From positions 1 through 62,653 of the forward strand of contig JABIWD010000051.1 of NCBI GenBank assembly GCA_018701105.1: 62,653 bases of DNA, written 5' to 3'. A model generated the notes under the pieces. The model saw only the letters and a program-made list of their open reading frames with translations. It did not search any database and was not told the origin of the DNA. The position numbers and the translations under genes are program-made. How positions within the stretch are numbered: position 1 is the first letter of the stretch; every line of letters begins with the position of its first letter. The DNA is from Candidatus Uhrbacteria bacterium. GTDB taxonomy: Bacteria > Patescibacteriota > Patescibacteriia > UBA9934 > UBA11717. Below are positions 25,072 to 32,683 of the stretch, piece after piece.

Positions 25072-26139
25072 CTATTTCTTGGATCCTGACTTCATTCGCC
25101 AAGCAATGAGTGCACCGATGATAATCACAGCTCCTCCCGCTAACCAAATGTTCTGCAAGATGCCGATGAATACGAACTCGATGATCCAGAGAACCAATGC
25201 AAGCACGAACGATGCTCCTGCAATCATTCCCTTTGAACCTTCTCGCAAGAACGATCCAATTCCAGGAATCTTTCCGGCCATGCGTCCCATCCACTCAAGT
25301 GGACCAAACATCATTGCGAAACCGATGAAGAGCATAAAGAATGTTACTCCCCATAGTGCAAACTTGTTTGCACGATCCTGTGCCTGAAGCTCTAGTAGCG
25401 TTCCGTCAAAGTCTAGGTTTGAAAGAACGAATACTCGCTTAGCTGATGTTGAAATCGTTGTTCCGTCTGACTGACCTGCAGCAAGCAACTGAGCTGGCTT
25501 CAAGAAAGATGTGTAAACGGTTCGAGCGATTGTCTTTCCGTTGTAGTCGTAATCATCTTCTACGATGTCCTCGACAGTGTCGATCAAGATCGCGTTATCT
25601 GTTACTCCTACTACGTATGCCCCTATCTTTACGTCATATTCAAGCGTACTGCTTGAAAGCTCTTCCCATGTATCCTTCTCAACATCCCAACATGGAACAC
25701 ACTCTCCTGTATCTCCGTCACACTCCTCACCATTCTGACGAAGCACGCGTACTGTTGCAGACTCCTGAACTCGCTGCCTACATTCGAGCACTACGTTTGT
25801 CTCCAAGTTCTGAACACTCTCAACCTCAGAGATGCATCCGTCTCGGTAACATAGGTCTCCTCCGTCTGCAGTTGCATATGTTGGGGCTCCACGCACCGCA
25901 ATGTAACCAGACTGTAGACTAGATGAGTCCACCTGCTCTGCTTTAGCAAAGTCCTTAGCAGTGTCCTGAGATCCTGCCATCCACATTGCGAACGGTGACC
26001 CAAGTACAAGTACGATTCCGACAAGCACTCCAACGATACTCTGGAAGAATCCTGCCTTCTTTTTCATTCGTGTTGGTCCGGACGATGGACCCATTCTGTT
26101 GAAGGAGTTTGATCCTCCGACTCTAAACTGGTTAGCCAT
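25072..26139 (-). CDS. TMEM43-like membrane protein
   Basis: A 355-residue protein resembling the TMEM43 family (DUF1625): a first membrane helix (FFQSIVGVLVGIVLVLGSPFAMWMAG), a large extracytoplasmic region with several cysteines (DLCYRDGCISEVES, VLECRQ, GECDGDTGECVPCW), then three membrane helices with the family-like RMAGKIPGIGSFLREG loop. The extracytoplasmic cysteines fit its place next to the DsbA/VKOR genes, which would oxidise them. The molecular role in bacteria is not known. Last gene of the DoxX unit, one base after the 55-residue gene. Confidence 0.65.
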   Translation of the reverse strand: MANQFRVGGSNSFNRMGPSSGPTRMKKKAGFFQSIVGVLVGIVLVLGSPFAMWMAGSQDTAKDFAKAEQVDSSSLQSGYIAVRGAPTYATADGGDLCYRDGCISEVESVQNLETNVVLECRQRVQESATVRVLRQNGEECDGDTGECVPCWDVEKDTWEELSSSTLEYDVKIGAYVVGVTDNAILIDTVEDIVEDDYDYNGKTIARTVYTSFLKPAQLLAAGQSDGTTISTSAKRVFVLSNLDFDGTLLELQAQDRANKFALWGVTFFMLFIGFAMMFGPLEWMGRMAGKIPGIGSFLREGSKGMIAGASFVLALVLWIIEFVFIGILQNIWLAGGAVIIIGALIAWRMKSGSKK

Positions 26140-26140
26140 A

Positions 26141-26308
26141 TTATTGGTTCATTATAAATCTTATTAATAAAGTTACGACCATGAGCATAAAGAAGCTCAG
26201 TGCAGCGAATACCTTACCAGTGCCGATAGACTCGAATTTTTTTGCCATAAAAAACCCAATGCCCACAGACAAGAGTATTACGATTGGTACTGTTACTGCG
26301 TAGTACAT
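26141..26308 (-). CDS. 55-residue two-TM membrane protein
   Basis: A short frame between DoxX and the TMEM43-like gene: MYYAVTVPIVILLSVGIGFF, a KKFESIGTGK turn, then FAALSFFMLMVVTLLIRFIM. Two membrane helices are clear. It fits exactly into the operon, with single-base gaps on both sides (DoxX stop at 26310, next start at 26139), which is strong evidence for translation. Function unknown. Confidence 0.75.
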   Translation of the reverse strand: MYYAVTVPIVILLSVGIGFFMAKKFESIGTGKVFAALSFFMLMVVTLLIRFIMNQ

Positions 26309-26309
26309 A

Positions 26310-26678
26310 TTAGAATAATCCCGGACCTGCTCCGCTTACGAGCAGCACAATAGCCGCTGCGAGAAGAATAAGGTCGAACTCCCATCCCGTTGCCTTCATT
26401 GAAGCAAAAGGTATTTTCATCATGGAAATTTTCAAAACAATCGCTCCAATCATCAATATAATGATGATAAGCGCCATCAACTGACTGTAGAGCCCTACAA
26501 TAAGTAGAAGTCCTACTACTGGCTCTAGGAATTTCAACATCGACATCATGTTCTTCATCATTCCCTTCACCGGTGGCATCGTCCACTTTTTGATTCCGTG
26601 GTAAAGGAAAATAAAACCAACGGCGAAACGCAGTATCACAATACCGGCGTCACCGTATGCTAAGAAAGACTCAAGCAT
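26310..26678 (-). CDS. DoxX-family membrane protein
   Basis: A 122-residue protein with four membrane helices and the DoxX layout (VILRFAVGFIFLYHGIKKW, then FLEPVVGLLLIVGLYSQLMALIIIILM). DoxX proteins are often linked to thiol or redox homeostasis and membrane oxidoreductase complexes. First gene of a three-gene unit (DoxX, 55-residue protein, TMEM43-like) lying just downstream of DsbA-VKOR. Confidence 0.85.
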   Translation of the reverse strand: MLESFLAYGDAGIVILRFAVGFIFLYHGIKKWTMPPVKGMMKNMMSMLKFLEPVVGLLLIVGLYSQLMALIIIILMIGAIVLKISMMKIPFASMKATGWEFDLILLAAAIVLLVSGAGPGLF

Positions 26679-26689
26679 AGTTAAAAAAA

Positions 26690-26716
26690 TAAGAGCAATT
26701 AGATGCTCCTATTATA
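26690..26716 (-). promoter_or_regulatory. extended -10 promoter of the DoxX unit within the VKOR terminator
   Basis: Minus strand ATGG-TATAAT (-10 at 26716-26711) gives a TGn-TATAAT extended -10. Directly after it, GAGCA/TGCTC (26708-26693) with TTATTTTTTT forms a terminator for the VKOR gene. Confidence 0.6.
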
Positions 26717-27158
26717 CCATTTTCTTTTTTCTACAAACCGCATTCATCCCCATGATGAAAAGTAGCGTCGATGTCACCGCCGATCCAAGGCAGTACTGAC
26801 AAAACGCGTGAAGAACAAACGCTTGGATAATAAGGAAGTAAACTGACATGATGAACCCTGCCGTCGTCGCCCAAGCTGCCAGCTGCATGATCTTTTTGCG
26901 CTTCGTATCCCAGTACAGGATCACCGCGAAGACTATTGCAAGATAGTAGAGCACTCCGAGTAGCGCTACTGGGACCGGACCTATCATCGAGTAGACACTG
27001 TTAGTAACAACATCGCAACCATGGATGATGTTGCACGTTATCTCCTCGCCAGAATAATGCTGTATTGTTAAATACAAAGAGTCCAGAAACCCGAGGAAGC
27101 CAATAAGCAGCATCCCCGGGACCAACCATTTTGGAAAGTTATTCTGTGTCTGTTCCAT
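26712..27158 (-). CDS. vitamin K epoxide reductase family protein (VKOR)
   Basis: A 148-residue membrane oxidoreductase of the bacterial VKOR family, which reoxidises DsbA-like proteins using quinone. Four to five membrane helices; the loop pair Cys42/Cys48 (TCNIIHGCDV), the conserved Ser in TNSVYS and the active-site CQYC (Cys120, Cys123) are all present. ATG 27158 is set by GAGGAAACTGAAG; it overlaps the DsbA-like gene by 20 bases, showing translational coupling. Together they form a disulfide-generating pair. Confidence 0.95.
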   Translation of the reverse strand: MEQTQNNFPKWLVPGMLLIGFLGFLDSLYLTIQHYSGEEITCNIIHGCDVVTNSVYSMIGPVPVALLGVLYYLAIVFAVILYWDTKRKKIMQLAAWATTAGFIMSVYFLIIQAFVLHAFCQYCLGSAVTSTLLFIMGMNAVCRKKKMV

Positions 27159-27993
27159 CTTCAGTTTCCTCATCCACTACTACTTCTTCATCAACAACCT
27201 CTACTACAATGTCCTCTGTATTTATCTCAATCGCAGAGGCGCTAATTCGTTCCAACTCCGCATCAATCAACTGTCGGAAAGGCTCAAACCCACGTGGGTT
27301 GTTTATTCGCTGCCCATTCACAAAGAACGAAGGTGTTCCCGATAGTCCTGACTGCGTCCCGCTTGAGGAATCATTGTTGACCTTGTCACGCGCTGCAGCG
27401 GAGTTCATATCTTCCTTAAACTGATCGACGTCGAGCTCGAGCAGAGCTGCGTACTCCAAAAACTTTGTATTGGCCGTAGCATTAGACCCTACCCACTCAC
27501 CTTGATTCTCAAAAAGTATGTCATGGAATTCAAAGAACATTCCCTGCATTCCCGCCGCCTCAGCAGCCTCGGCTGCTGCTTGTGCCTGATCGTGTATTTG
27601 TCGTAGTGGAAAATGTCGGTAAACAAACCTCACATCGTCTGGATAATTCTCTACCACCTGACGAACAACGGGTGCGTACTGCTTACACGCGGGACACTGG
27701 AAGTCTGAGTACTCGATAATAGTGATAGGAGCATTTACAGCACCCTTAGTGTGGTCAGAAGATGCCACCTCGGTTGTGCTCAAAGTTGGCTGCTCCGTCT
27801 CAGGCCCGCTTACCTTTGTAAGACCCCAGACTCCAAGAACAAGCACGAGTAACGTGCCTCCCCAAATCATTGCACTTCGCATCGTCTTGGATCGAGCTTC
27901 AGCACGCGCAGCTTGTCGCTGAGCCTCTTTTTTTGCCGCTTTCATCTCCTTTTTACTCATCCCCTCCATCTCGTCGATATTCTTTTCTTCCAT
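27139..27993 (-). CDS. DsbA-like membrane-anchored thiol-disulfide oxidoreductase
   Basis: A 284-residue thioredoxin-fold protein. A charged N-terminal tail (~40 residues, Lys/Glu/Ala-rich) precedes a single membrane helix (about 41-59) and an extracytoplasmic DsbA-like domain with active site DFQCPACKQ (Cys100-Cys103) and cis-Pro in SGTPSFFVNG. Very acidic C-terminus. Oxidises cysteines in exported proteins; partner is the overlapping VKOR. ATG 27993 is chosen because AAGGAG lies six bases upstream; the longer frame to 28038 has no ribosome site. Confidence 0.95.
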   Translation of the reverse strand: MEEKNIDEMEGMSKKEMKAAKKEAQRQAARAEARSKTMRSAMIWGGTLLVLVLGVWGLTKVSGPETEQPTLSTTEVASSDHTKGAVNAPITIIEYSDFQCPACKQYAPVVRQVVENYPDDVRFVYRHFPLRQIHDQAQAAAEAAEAAGMQGMFFEFHDILFENQGEWVGSNATANTKFLEYAALLELDVDQFKEDMNSAAARDKVNNDSSSGTQSGLSGTPSFFVNGQRINNPRGFEPFRQLIDAELERISASAIEINTEDIVVEVVDEEVVVDEETEDGTDTE

Positions 27994-28064
27994 ATATTTC
28001 TCCTTGTTAAAGTGAGCGTTCACCCACAAAACAATCAATTTTTATGCAAGAAGCATAGCATTTG

Positions 28065-28093
28065 TTGATATTTTTGTCGATTTGATGTATTCT
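28065..28093 (+). promoter_or_regulatory. promoter for the 214-residue GC-rich gene
   Basis: TTGATA (28065-28070), 17 bases, TATTCT (28088-28093), with GAAGGAGG before the start codon. Confidence 0.65.
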
Positions 28094-28112
28094 CTCGCGA
28101 GAAGGAGGGCCT

Positions 28113-28757
28113 ATGCCCAGAATACCGGTGATGAGTTCAAAGGATCGGTACGCCGTACTGATCCTAGCTGCGCTGAAATACGGCGACGTCGATCCCACGA
28201 CGTTCGAGACAGACCTGAAGCTCAGTGAAGCGACAGGGTTGCGTGAAACACTGACCGATCAGGAGATCGGCGAGATGCTCCACGTGGCGAGCTACAGATT
28301 CGAAGCTGAGAGACTTGGGGACTTCAGTACGTTCGACCCCTCCGGGATCGACGAGGCTTTTGCCCAACGTCTAGCTGACGCTCTGCACAGGCAGTACATG
28401 CGTCTGCTGGTACTCGGCGGCAAGGACTTCGGCGATCACCTGCTTGCAGGGTCGAAGCACAAGGTGGAGGCTATCCGCGGCGGTGCACAGAGCACGTACC
28501 TAGGAGAGATGGCCGTAATCCTTCGTGCGGATGAGATCTTGCGCGGAAAGAAGGTGGTCAACCCGAATATCGCTGCCCTCATGTTCGGTGTAGACAGCGA
28601 TGCCGCTAGTCGGTTCTTCGGCGATCTGGAATACGGACGTCAGAAGATGATGGACGCCCTGGCCTGGAAGTTGCCGGGAATGCCCCCAAAAGCCGTGAAG
28701 CGAGTGCGACGCCGCAGCAAGGATCCCACATTCTGGATCCAGAGTCCCAACAACTAG
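28113..28757 (+). CDS. GC-rich single gene, 214 residues, unknown
   Basis: Soluble, mainly helical, mixed-charge protein with a basic tail (KAVKRVRRRSKDPTFW). No recognised motif. The ATG is set by AAGGAGG four bases upstream, with a TTGATA-N17-TATTCT promoter and a perfect 11-base-pair terminator, so it is an isolated transcription unit. GC content is well above the flanking DsbA and RumA-like genes. The basic C-terminus may bind nucleic acid, but that is a guess. Confidence 0.7.
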   Translation: MPRIPVMSSKDRYAVLILAALKYGDVDPTTFETDLKLSEATGLRETLTDQEIGEMLHVASYRFEAERLGDFSTFDPSGIDEAFAQRLADALHRQYMRLLVLGGKDFGDHLLAGSKHKVEAIRGGAQSTYLGEMAVILRADEILRGKKVVNPNIAALMFGVDSDAASRFFGDLEYGRQKMMDALAWKLPGMPPKAVKRVRRRSKDPTFWIQSPNN

Positions 28758-28765
28758 ACACGAAA

Positions 28766-28800
28766 GCCCGCAGGACCTAGTCCTGCGGGCGCTTTTATTT
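28766..28800 (+). terminator. terminator of the 214-residue gene
   Basis: Perfect stem GCCCGCAGGAC/GTCCTGCGGGC (28766-28790) with CTTTTATTT. Confidence 0.92.
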
Positions 28801-30087
28801 TCGATCTAAGATCACCAATCCCTCCATGTGCGGAGTTCGTGGGAAGAAATTGTACAGTCTTGAGAACACGATGTCGTAACTGTCCAACAGCAGGTCAACG
28901 TCACGAGACTGCGTCGACAAGTTACATGACAGATAGATCACTCGCTTCGGCTTCTTAAACAAGATCCGCTCAATCACCTTCTTATGCAACCCGGCGCGTG
29001 GTGGATCTACAATCAATATCTTGTCCGTTGAAATATATTCAGTCGCCTCCTCTGCAGTCGACAGTACGGCAACCGCGTTATCAACATGATTATCCTCGAT
29101 GTTCTGACGTGCGAAATCAGTTGCCTCATCATTGCTCTCCACCAACACAGCCTGGTTGTAATGCTTTGATAGTGGAAGCGAGATCGATCCGACTCCAGAA
29201 TAGAAGTCTACGATGTCGATCTTAGGGTCTAGGTATGTCGCGATATCTTCAACCGCTTTAGAGAATACCGGCACGTGTACCTGGAAGAAGCTCAACAAAC
29301 CAAACCGCAAACTCGTAGTCTTCACATCCATCACGAGACTCGACTCTCCAATACTGTAAAGTAGCTCGGTAGGAACGGACGCAGGGCTCTTTGGGTTCGA
29401 GAAGTAAACATGAAAACCAACGAGCGCGTCACTCAAAGGCTGCCACTCACTAACATCAACTCCTTTTTTCACAAACAACGCTGCTATCGCCTCCCCTTTT
29501 CCATTCGAGCGGACAATGAGCGACTTAAGGTCTACTCTATTCACCTCCTCGCGATTCAACCACTCTAAAATCTCATTCGCCACCTCGTTGATCACAGGCT
29601 CGGCTAACAAGGACCCGTCAACAGGAACTTTCGTATGTTTACCTCGTGCAAAGAAGCAAAGCTGCGTTGGCGAGTTGATATCTTTTGTGTAAAAACTGAA
29701 CTCCATCTTGTTTCGGTACCCAAACGCCATCTCGGTATCAGATACGATATCGAGCTCATTGAACGAGTCCTTTGCCCCTTCGTTCGATATACCGCGGCTA
29801 TAAGTCTCCTTCCCAATCTCAACCTTGTATCGATCCTCAGCCTCCATCGTCATCATCTGCCATGGGCTTGTTGAGAGATATGCATCTTCTTTTGGCTCAA
29901 TACGATCCTGTGATGCGCTCAAGATCTTTGTAGCAACACCCTCCACGATGCCTTTCTTCTTTTTTGTTACCTCAAACTCAACCTCTTCACCTGGAAGTGC
30001 ATTCCAAAGAAACAAAGCCTTACCCGTCTCCTCGTCACGTCCTAGTGCCTGCCCTCCGAATACGAGCTTTTCAATCTTAGTTTTCAT
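28795..30087 (-). CDS. RumA/TrmA-family RNA uracil-5-methyltransferase lacking the Fe-S motif
   Basis: A 430-residue SAM-dependent 5-methyluridine synthase. An N-terminal TRAM-like domain (KIEKLVFGGQALGR...LPGEEVEFEV), then the methyltransferase with VDFYSGVGSISLPL (SAM motif), VDPPRAGLHKK, the nucleophile Cys388 in YLSCNLSTQSRD and Glu422 in HMEGLVIL. RumA-type enzymes carry a CxxxxxCGGC cluster after the TRAM domain; here the equivalent stretch reads AYLSTSPWQMM (about 69-79) with no Cys, so no [4Fe-4S] cluster. Substrate (tRNA or 23S rRNA) is unresolved. Promoter TTGCGG-N17-TATGGT is upstream. Confidence 0.92.
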   Translation of the reverse strand: MKTKIEKLVFGGQALGRDEETGKALFLWNALPGEEVEFEVTKKKKGIVEGVATKILSASQDRIEPKEDAYLSTSPWQMMTMEAEDRYKVEIGKETYSRGISNEGAKDSFNELDIVSDTEMAFGYRNKMEFSFYTKDINSPTQLCFFARGKHTKVPVDGSLLAEPVINEVANEILEWLNREEVNRVDLKSLIVRSNGKGEAIAALFVKKGVDVSEWQPLSDALVGFHVYFSNPKSPASVPTELLYSIGESSLVMDVKTTSLRFGLLSFFQVHVPVFSKAVEDIATYLDPKIDIVDFYSGVGSISLPLSKHYNQAVLVESNDEATDFARQNIEDNHVDNAVAVLSTAEEATEYISTDKILIVDPPRAGLHKKVIERILFKKPKRVIYLSCNLSTQSRDVDLLLDSYDIVFSRLYNFFPRTPHMEGLVILDRK

Positions 30088-30113
30088 GTATCTATATTAT
30101 TATGCGATGTGTC

Positions 30114-30142
30114 ACCATAGCCTATCGATCATGGAACCGCAA
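30114..30142 (-). promoter_or_regulatory. promoter of the RumA-like gene
   Basis: Minus strand TTGCGG (30142-30137), 17 bases, TATGGT (30119-30114). Confidence 0.5.
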
Positions 30143-30157
30143 GTTGAATAACTCAAG

Positions 30158-30182
30158 TATAGCAAAACAGGACTCTCGCCCT
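30158..30182 (-). terminator. terminator of the 63-residue gene
   Basis: Minus strand stem AAACAGG/CCTGTTT around GCGAGAGT, followed by TTTGC. Confidence 0.7.
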
Positions 30183-30195
30183 GTTTATTTGCCGT

Positions 30196-30387
30196 CTACA
30201 TGTGACCTTTGATCAATTTCTCAAGATCTTTGATGTGCTCTTCCTTATCTTCCTTCATCTTCGCCCAAAATGCCTTACAGTCATCACAATCCGCTTCTGC
30301 GAGATAATTACTCTCAATTCGCTTAAGGCTCTTAGCCTCCTGCACCATCTGAATCATTAAGTTATATAGGTGATCTTTCATATTCAT
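30196..30387 (-). CDS. small helical protein with CDDC motif, unknown
   Basis: A 63-residue, almost fully helical protein (MKDHLYNLMIQMVQEAKSLK, then EEHIKDLEKLIKGHM) with one CxxC (ADCDDCKAFW). Such helix-pair proteins often form dimers or bind metal. The start could be the second Met (30381). Its own terminator follows. No family recognised. Confidence 0.6.
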   Translation of the reverse strand: MNMKDHLYNLMIQMVQEAKSLKRIESNYLAEADCDDCKAFWAKMKEDKEEHIKDLEKLIKGHM

Positions 30388-30445
30388 CGCTAGTGATTTA
30401 TATCTATTCTAAGAAGATTGTACCAGACTTTGAGAACGGCATGAT

Positions 30446-30721
30446 CTAGCTCTTTGGCTTTGTTGAAAGGAAATACACTCCAACGGGAATGCTGATAAAT
30501 ATTCCCAAAATCGAAGCAACGCCCAGTAGCCCGAGTAACATATTTATTACTTGCCCAACTCCAGCTGCACTCGATGGCACACTTTCGGCGCCCGCCAACA
30601 GACCAGCTACGACGCTAGATGCTATCGCGAAACCAATCATGGTAAGTATTAATGTTGGCACCGGCCAGATAATCAAAATTAATCCTAGACGCTTCCTCTT
30701 TGCAGCTTTATCTTTTTTCAT
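30446..30721 (-). CDS. small two- to three-TM membrane protein
   Basis: A 91-residue protein with a basic N-terminus (MKKDKAAKRKRLG), two clear membrane helices (LILIIWPVPTLILTMIGFAI and MLLGLLGVASILGIFISIPVGVYFL), and a third possible one around ASSVVAGLLAG. No family recognised with certainty. It follows the 445-residue glycosyltransferase-like gene by 14 bases, so it is probably in the same operon. Confidence 0.65.
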   Translation of the reverse strand: MKKDKAAKRKRLGLILIIWPVPTLILTMIGFAIASSVVAGLLAGAESVPSSAAGVGQVINMLLGLLGVASILGIFISIPVGVYFLSTKPKS

Positions 30722-30735
30722 ATTGATCGTTAAAT

Positions 30736-32073
30736 TTATATCGGTTCAATCGGCTCCGGAAGAATGCATGCATCATTCGCAACACACGCCTCTATCCTAT
30801 ACGCTCCCCTCTTCGGAGCATGCAAGAAACCGTTCATTGCCGCACGAGCTAACCATCCGGACTCAAGCCAGTCTATAAGCCACTCATCCGCATATCTAGG
30901 ATCGCGCTGATCAATACCGGACCCGGCATTCAATAGCCACTCCCTGTTAAAGTCCTCCTGGCTACCTATAGGATCCGCCATGATTATAGGCATACCGAGA
31001 CCTGTATAGAACGAGAGCTCACTCGGTTTCGTCCAGAGCACATCAGTTTCTCGTAACGCCTTATTGAACAACTCAAAATACTTCATTTTATCCCTATCGA
31101 ATATCACATCTACGCCCTTTCCAAGTTCACCTTCTAAGTTGATCTTTTTCACAGCGGCCTTAAAATATCTTGCGACCTCACCGCGAGACCCTGCAGACAA
31201 CAACAATCGTACCTTCCCTGCTCGGATCAGTCCCTGCAGACTTCCGACTATCGTCCTGGCCATACGGCGTTGAGCGCCGGCTCCCCCAACAGCAAACATA
31301 ACGGTCACAGGCTTGTCGTCTTTCTTAGGCAGCTCGCCTAGATGATCGCCAATAGAGTCCTCCATCCTATCAATGTAGTTGCGATTGGGATCGAGGCGTA
31401 CAAGACGTTTTGCAATATCCTTCTTTAGTACGCTGTACTTCATACCGCCAATGTTCTCTTTCGGCAACGGGAAGCCGGTCAAGAAAATATTCTCAGGAAT
31501 CACACCGTATCGTTTCAGCCTCTCCGCAACACGTCGTGATGGAGCATAAAACTTAATCTTCGACTTCTTCGGCTCCATTGGAACCCAGGCTCGAGAAATG
31601 TCAGTATCAGTCAAGATCACGCTAATGTCGTTCTTGTAACCGTAATACTCAGCTGCCTGCGCAGGTATGAAGTAAGTCGTAACCATCGGAAGGTCCTTCT
31701 CAGCAAGTTTCTTGGTTATAAGGTGCTTTAAAAAGTTCTTCTTCTCAAACATCGAATATATTGTCTTCAACTGTGTGCTGGGCTCCGACAGATCGCGCTC
31801 AGGATAAAACTCTGGGATCTCCTGCCAGTGGTCCATGATCTCGAAGATTGGTACACCAACCAACGGAATCTCTCTAATTCGTGAAATCTTTTCATACAAC
31901 TTGCGTGAATTGGACCAAAGATTACGGTCGCTTATCGGAATTCCCTCATAATCATTTGCGGCCACGATTCCCTCATGCGCAAAGTCCTTCAAAGGGTACG
32001 CAGCACGGTCATGACCATACCCCATACTCACAGACACAATCCACGCATCATTGTATATTTTTTGCTTTGCCAT
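30736..32073 (-). CDS. MurG/MGDG-synthase-like GT-B glycosyltransferase
   Basis: A 445-residue protein with a GT-B look: N-terminal VSVSMGYGHDRAAYPLKDFA resembles the GxGH glycine loop of MurG and MGDG synthases, the middle has ILTDTDISRAWVP, and the C-terminal half has FAVGGAGAQRRMARTIVG, a nucleotide-sugar-domain loop, and LWTKPSELSFYTGLGMPIIMADPIG, the expected donor-binding region (TKPSE resembles the TKPGG of MGDG synthases). It probably transfers a sugar to a lipid or polyprenol acceptor. Family placement is by motif only; the acceptor is unknown. Confidence 0.65.
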   Translation of the reverse strand: MAKQKIYNDAWIVSVSMGYGHDRAAYPLKDFAHEGIVAANDYEGIPISDRNLWSNSRKLYEKISRIREIPLVGVPIFEIMDHWQEIPEFYPERDLSEPSTQLKTIYSMFEKKNFLKHLITKKLAEKDLPMVTTYFIPAQAAEYYGYKNDISVILTDTDISRAWVPMEPKKSKIKFYAPSRRVAERLKRYGVIPENIFLTGFPLPKENIGGMKYSVLKKDIAKRLVRLDPNRNYIDRMEDSIGDHLGELPKKDDKPVTVMFAVGGAGAQRRMARTIVGSLQGLIRAGKVRLLLSAGSRGEVARYFKAAVKKINLEGELGKGVDVIFDRDKMKYFELFNKALRETDVLWTKPSELSFYTGLGMPIIMADPIGSQEDFNREWLLNAGSGIDQRDPRYADEWLIDWLESGWLARAAMNGFLHAPKRGAYRIEACVANDACILPEPIEPI

Positions 32074-32099
32074 ACTGATTACCTCGTCTCAAGTAACAA

Positions 32100-32297
32100 T
32101 TATATAACTTGAATCAAATATCCAGCCACGATGCACGCGACACCAATGTAACCAAATTTCTGCTCAAGCTTCATCTCTGAAAATACCTTCTTATCGATCT
32201 TTCTGTCGCTAAGAACACGATGATGAACACGAAGCAACGTAAAGGCTATCAATACCTCACCAATCACCTGAATAGTTAGCCCATAGTTCTCAATCAT
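32100..32297 (-). CDS. small membrane protein, unknown
   Basis: A 65-residue protein with two membrane helices (LTIQVIGEVLIAFTLLRV and KFGYIGVACIVAGYLIQVI) separated by a basic loop (HHRVLSDRKIDKKVF). The start is one base after the stop of the next membrane gene, so the three membrane genes 33295-32100 form an operon with tight spacing. No family recognised. Confidence 0.65.
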   Translation of the reverse strand: MIENYGLTIQVIGEVLIAFTLLRVHHRVLSDRKIDKKVFSEMKLEQKFGYIGVACIVAGYLIQVI

Positions 32298-32298
32298 A

Positions 32299-32679
32299 TT
32301 AGAAGAACGTGACGATCGTCATGTAAACACCAACGGCCAACAACAACAGCCCTGCCGTGTAAGTATACGCTGGTCGCTTCCAAATCTGTACTAGCTTTAT
32401 TGACCTATTTGGCATGAACCAAAGCAATGTTCCCTCCATAAGTGCGAGCCAACCAAATACCGTAATCAATACGCGCCAGTCGTTCGTCCATACGTTGTGG
32501 CTTACAACAATAAAGAGACCTACCAAGAAGTCTATTGCACCACCAATCCAAAGTGCGATGTGATTACTCTTAATCTGCTTCGCCATGATGACGAACTCTT
32601 TTCGATTCGCCAATATGGCAAGTCCGGTAATCACCATGAATAACGCAAGTACTCTGCCTAAGATTAATTCAAAAGCCAT
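32299..32679 (-). CDS. four-TM membrane protein, unknown
   Basis: A 126-residue protein with four membrane helices (LILGRVLALFMVITGLAILA, ALWIGGAIDFLVGLFIVVSH, LITVFGWLALMEGTLLWFM and AGLLLLAVGVYMTIVTFF). ATG 32679 is chosen because it starts 5 bases after the upstream gene's stop; the longer frame to 32781 overlaps that gene by ~100 bases. Middle gene of the three-gene membrane cluster. No family recognised. Confidence 0.7.
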   Translation of the reverse strand: MAFELILGRVLALFMVITGLAILANRKEFVIMAKQIKSNHIALWIGGAIDFLVGLFIVVSHNVWTNDWRVLITVFGWLALMEGTLLWFMPNRSIKLVQIWKRPAYTYTAGLLLLAVGVYMTIVTFF

Positions 32680-32683
32680 AAGA

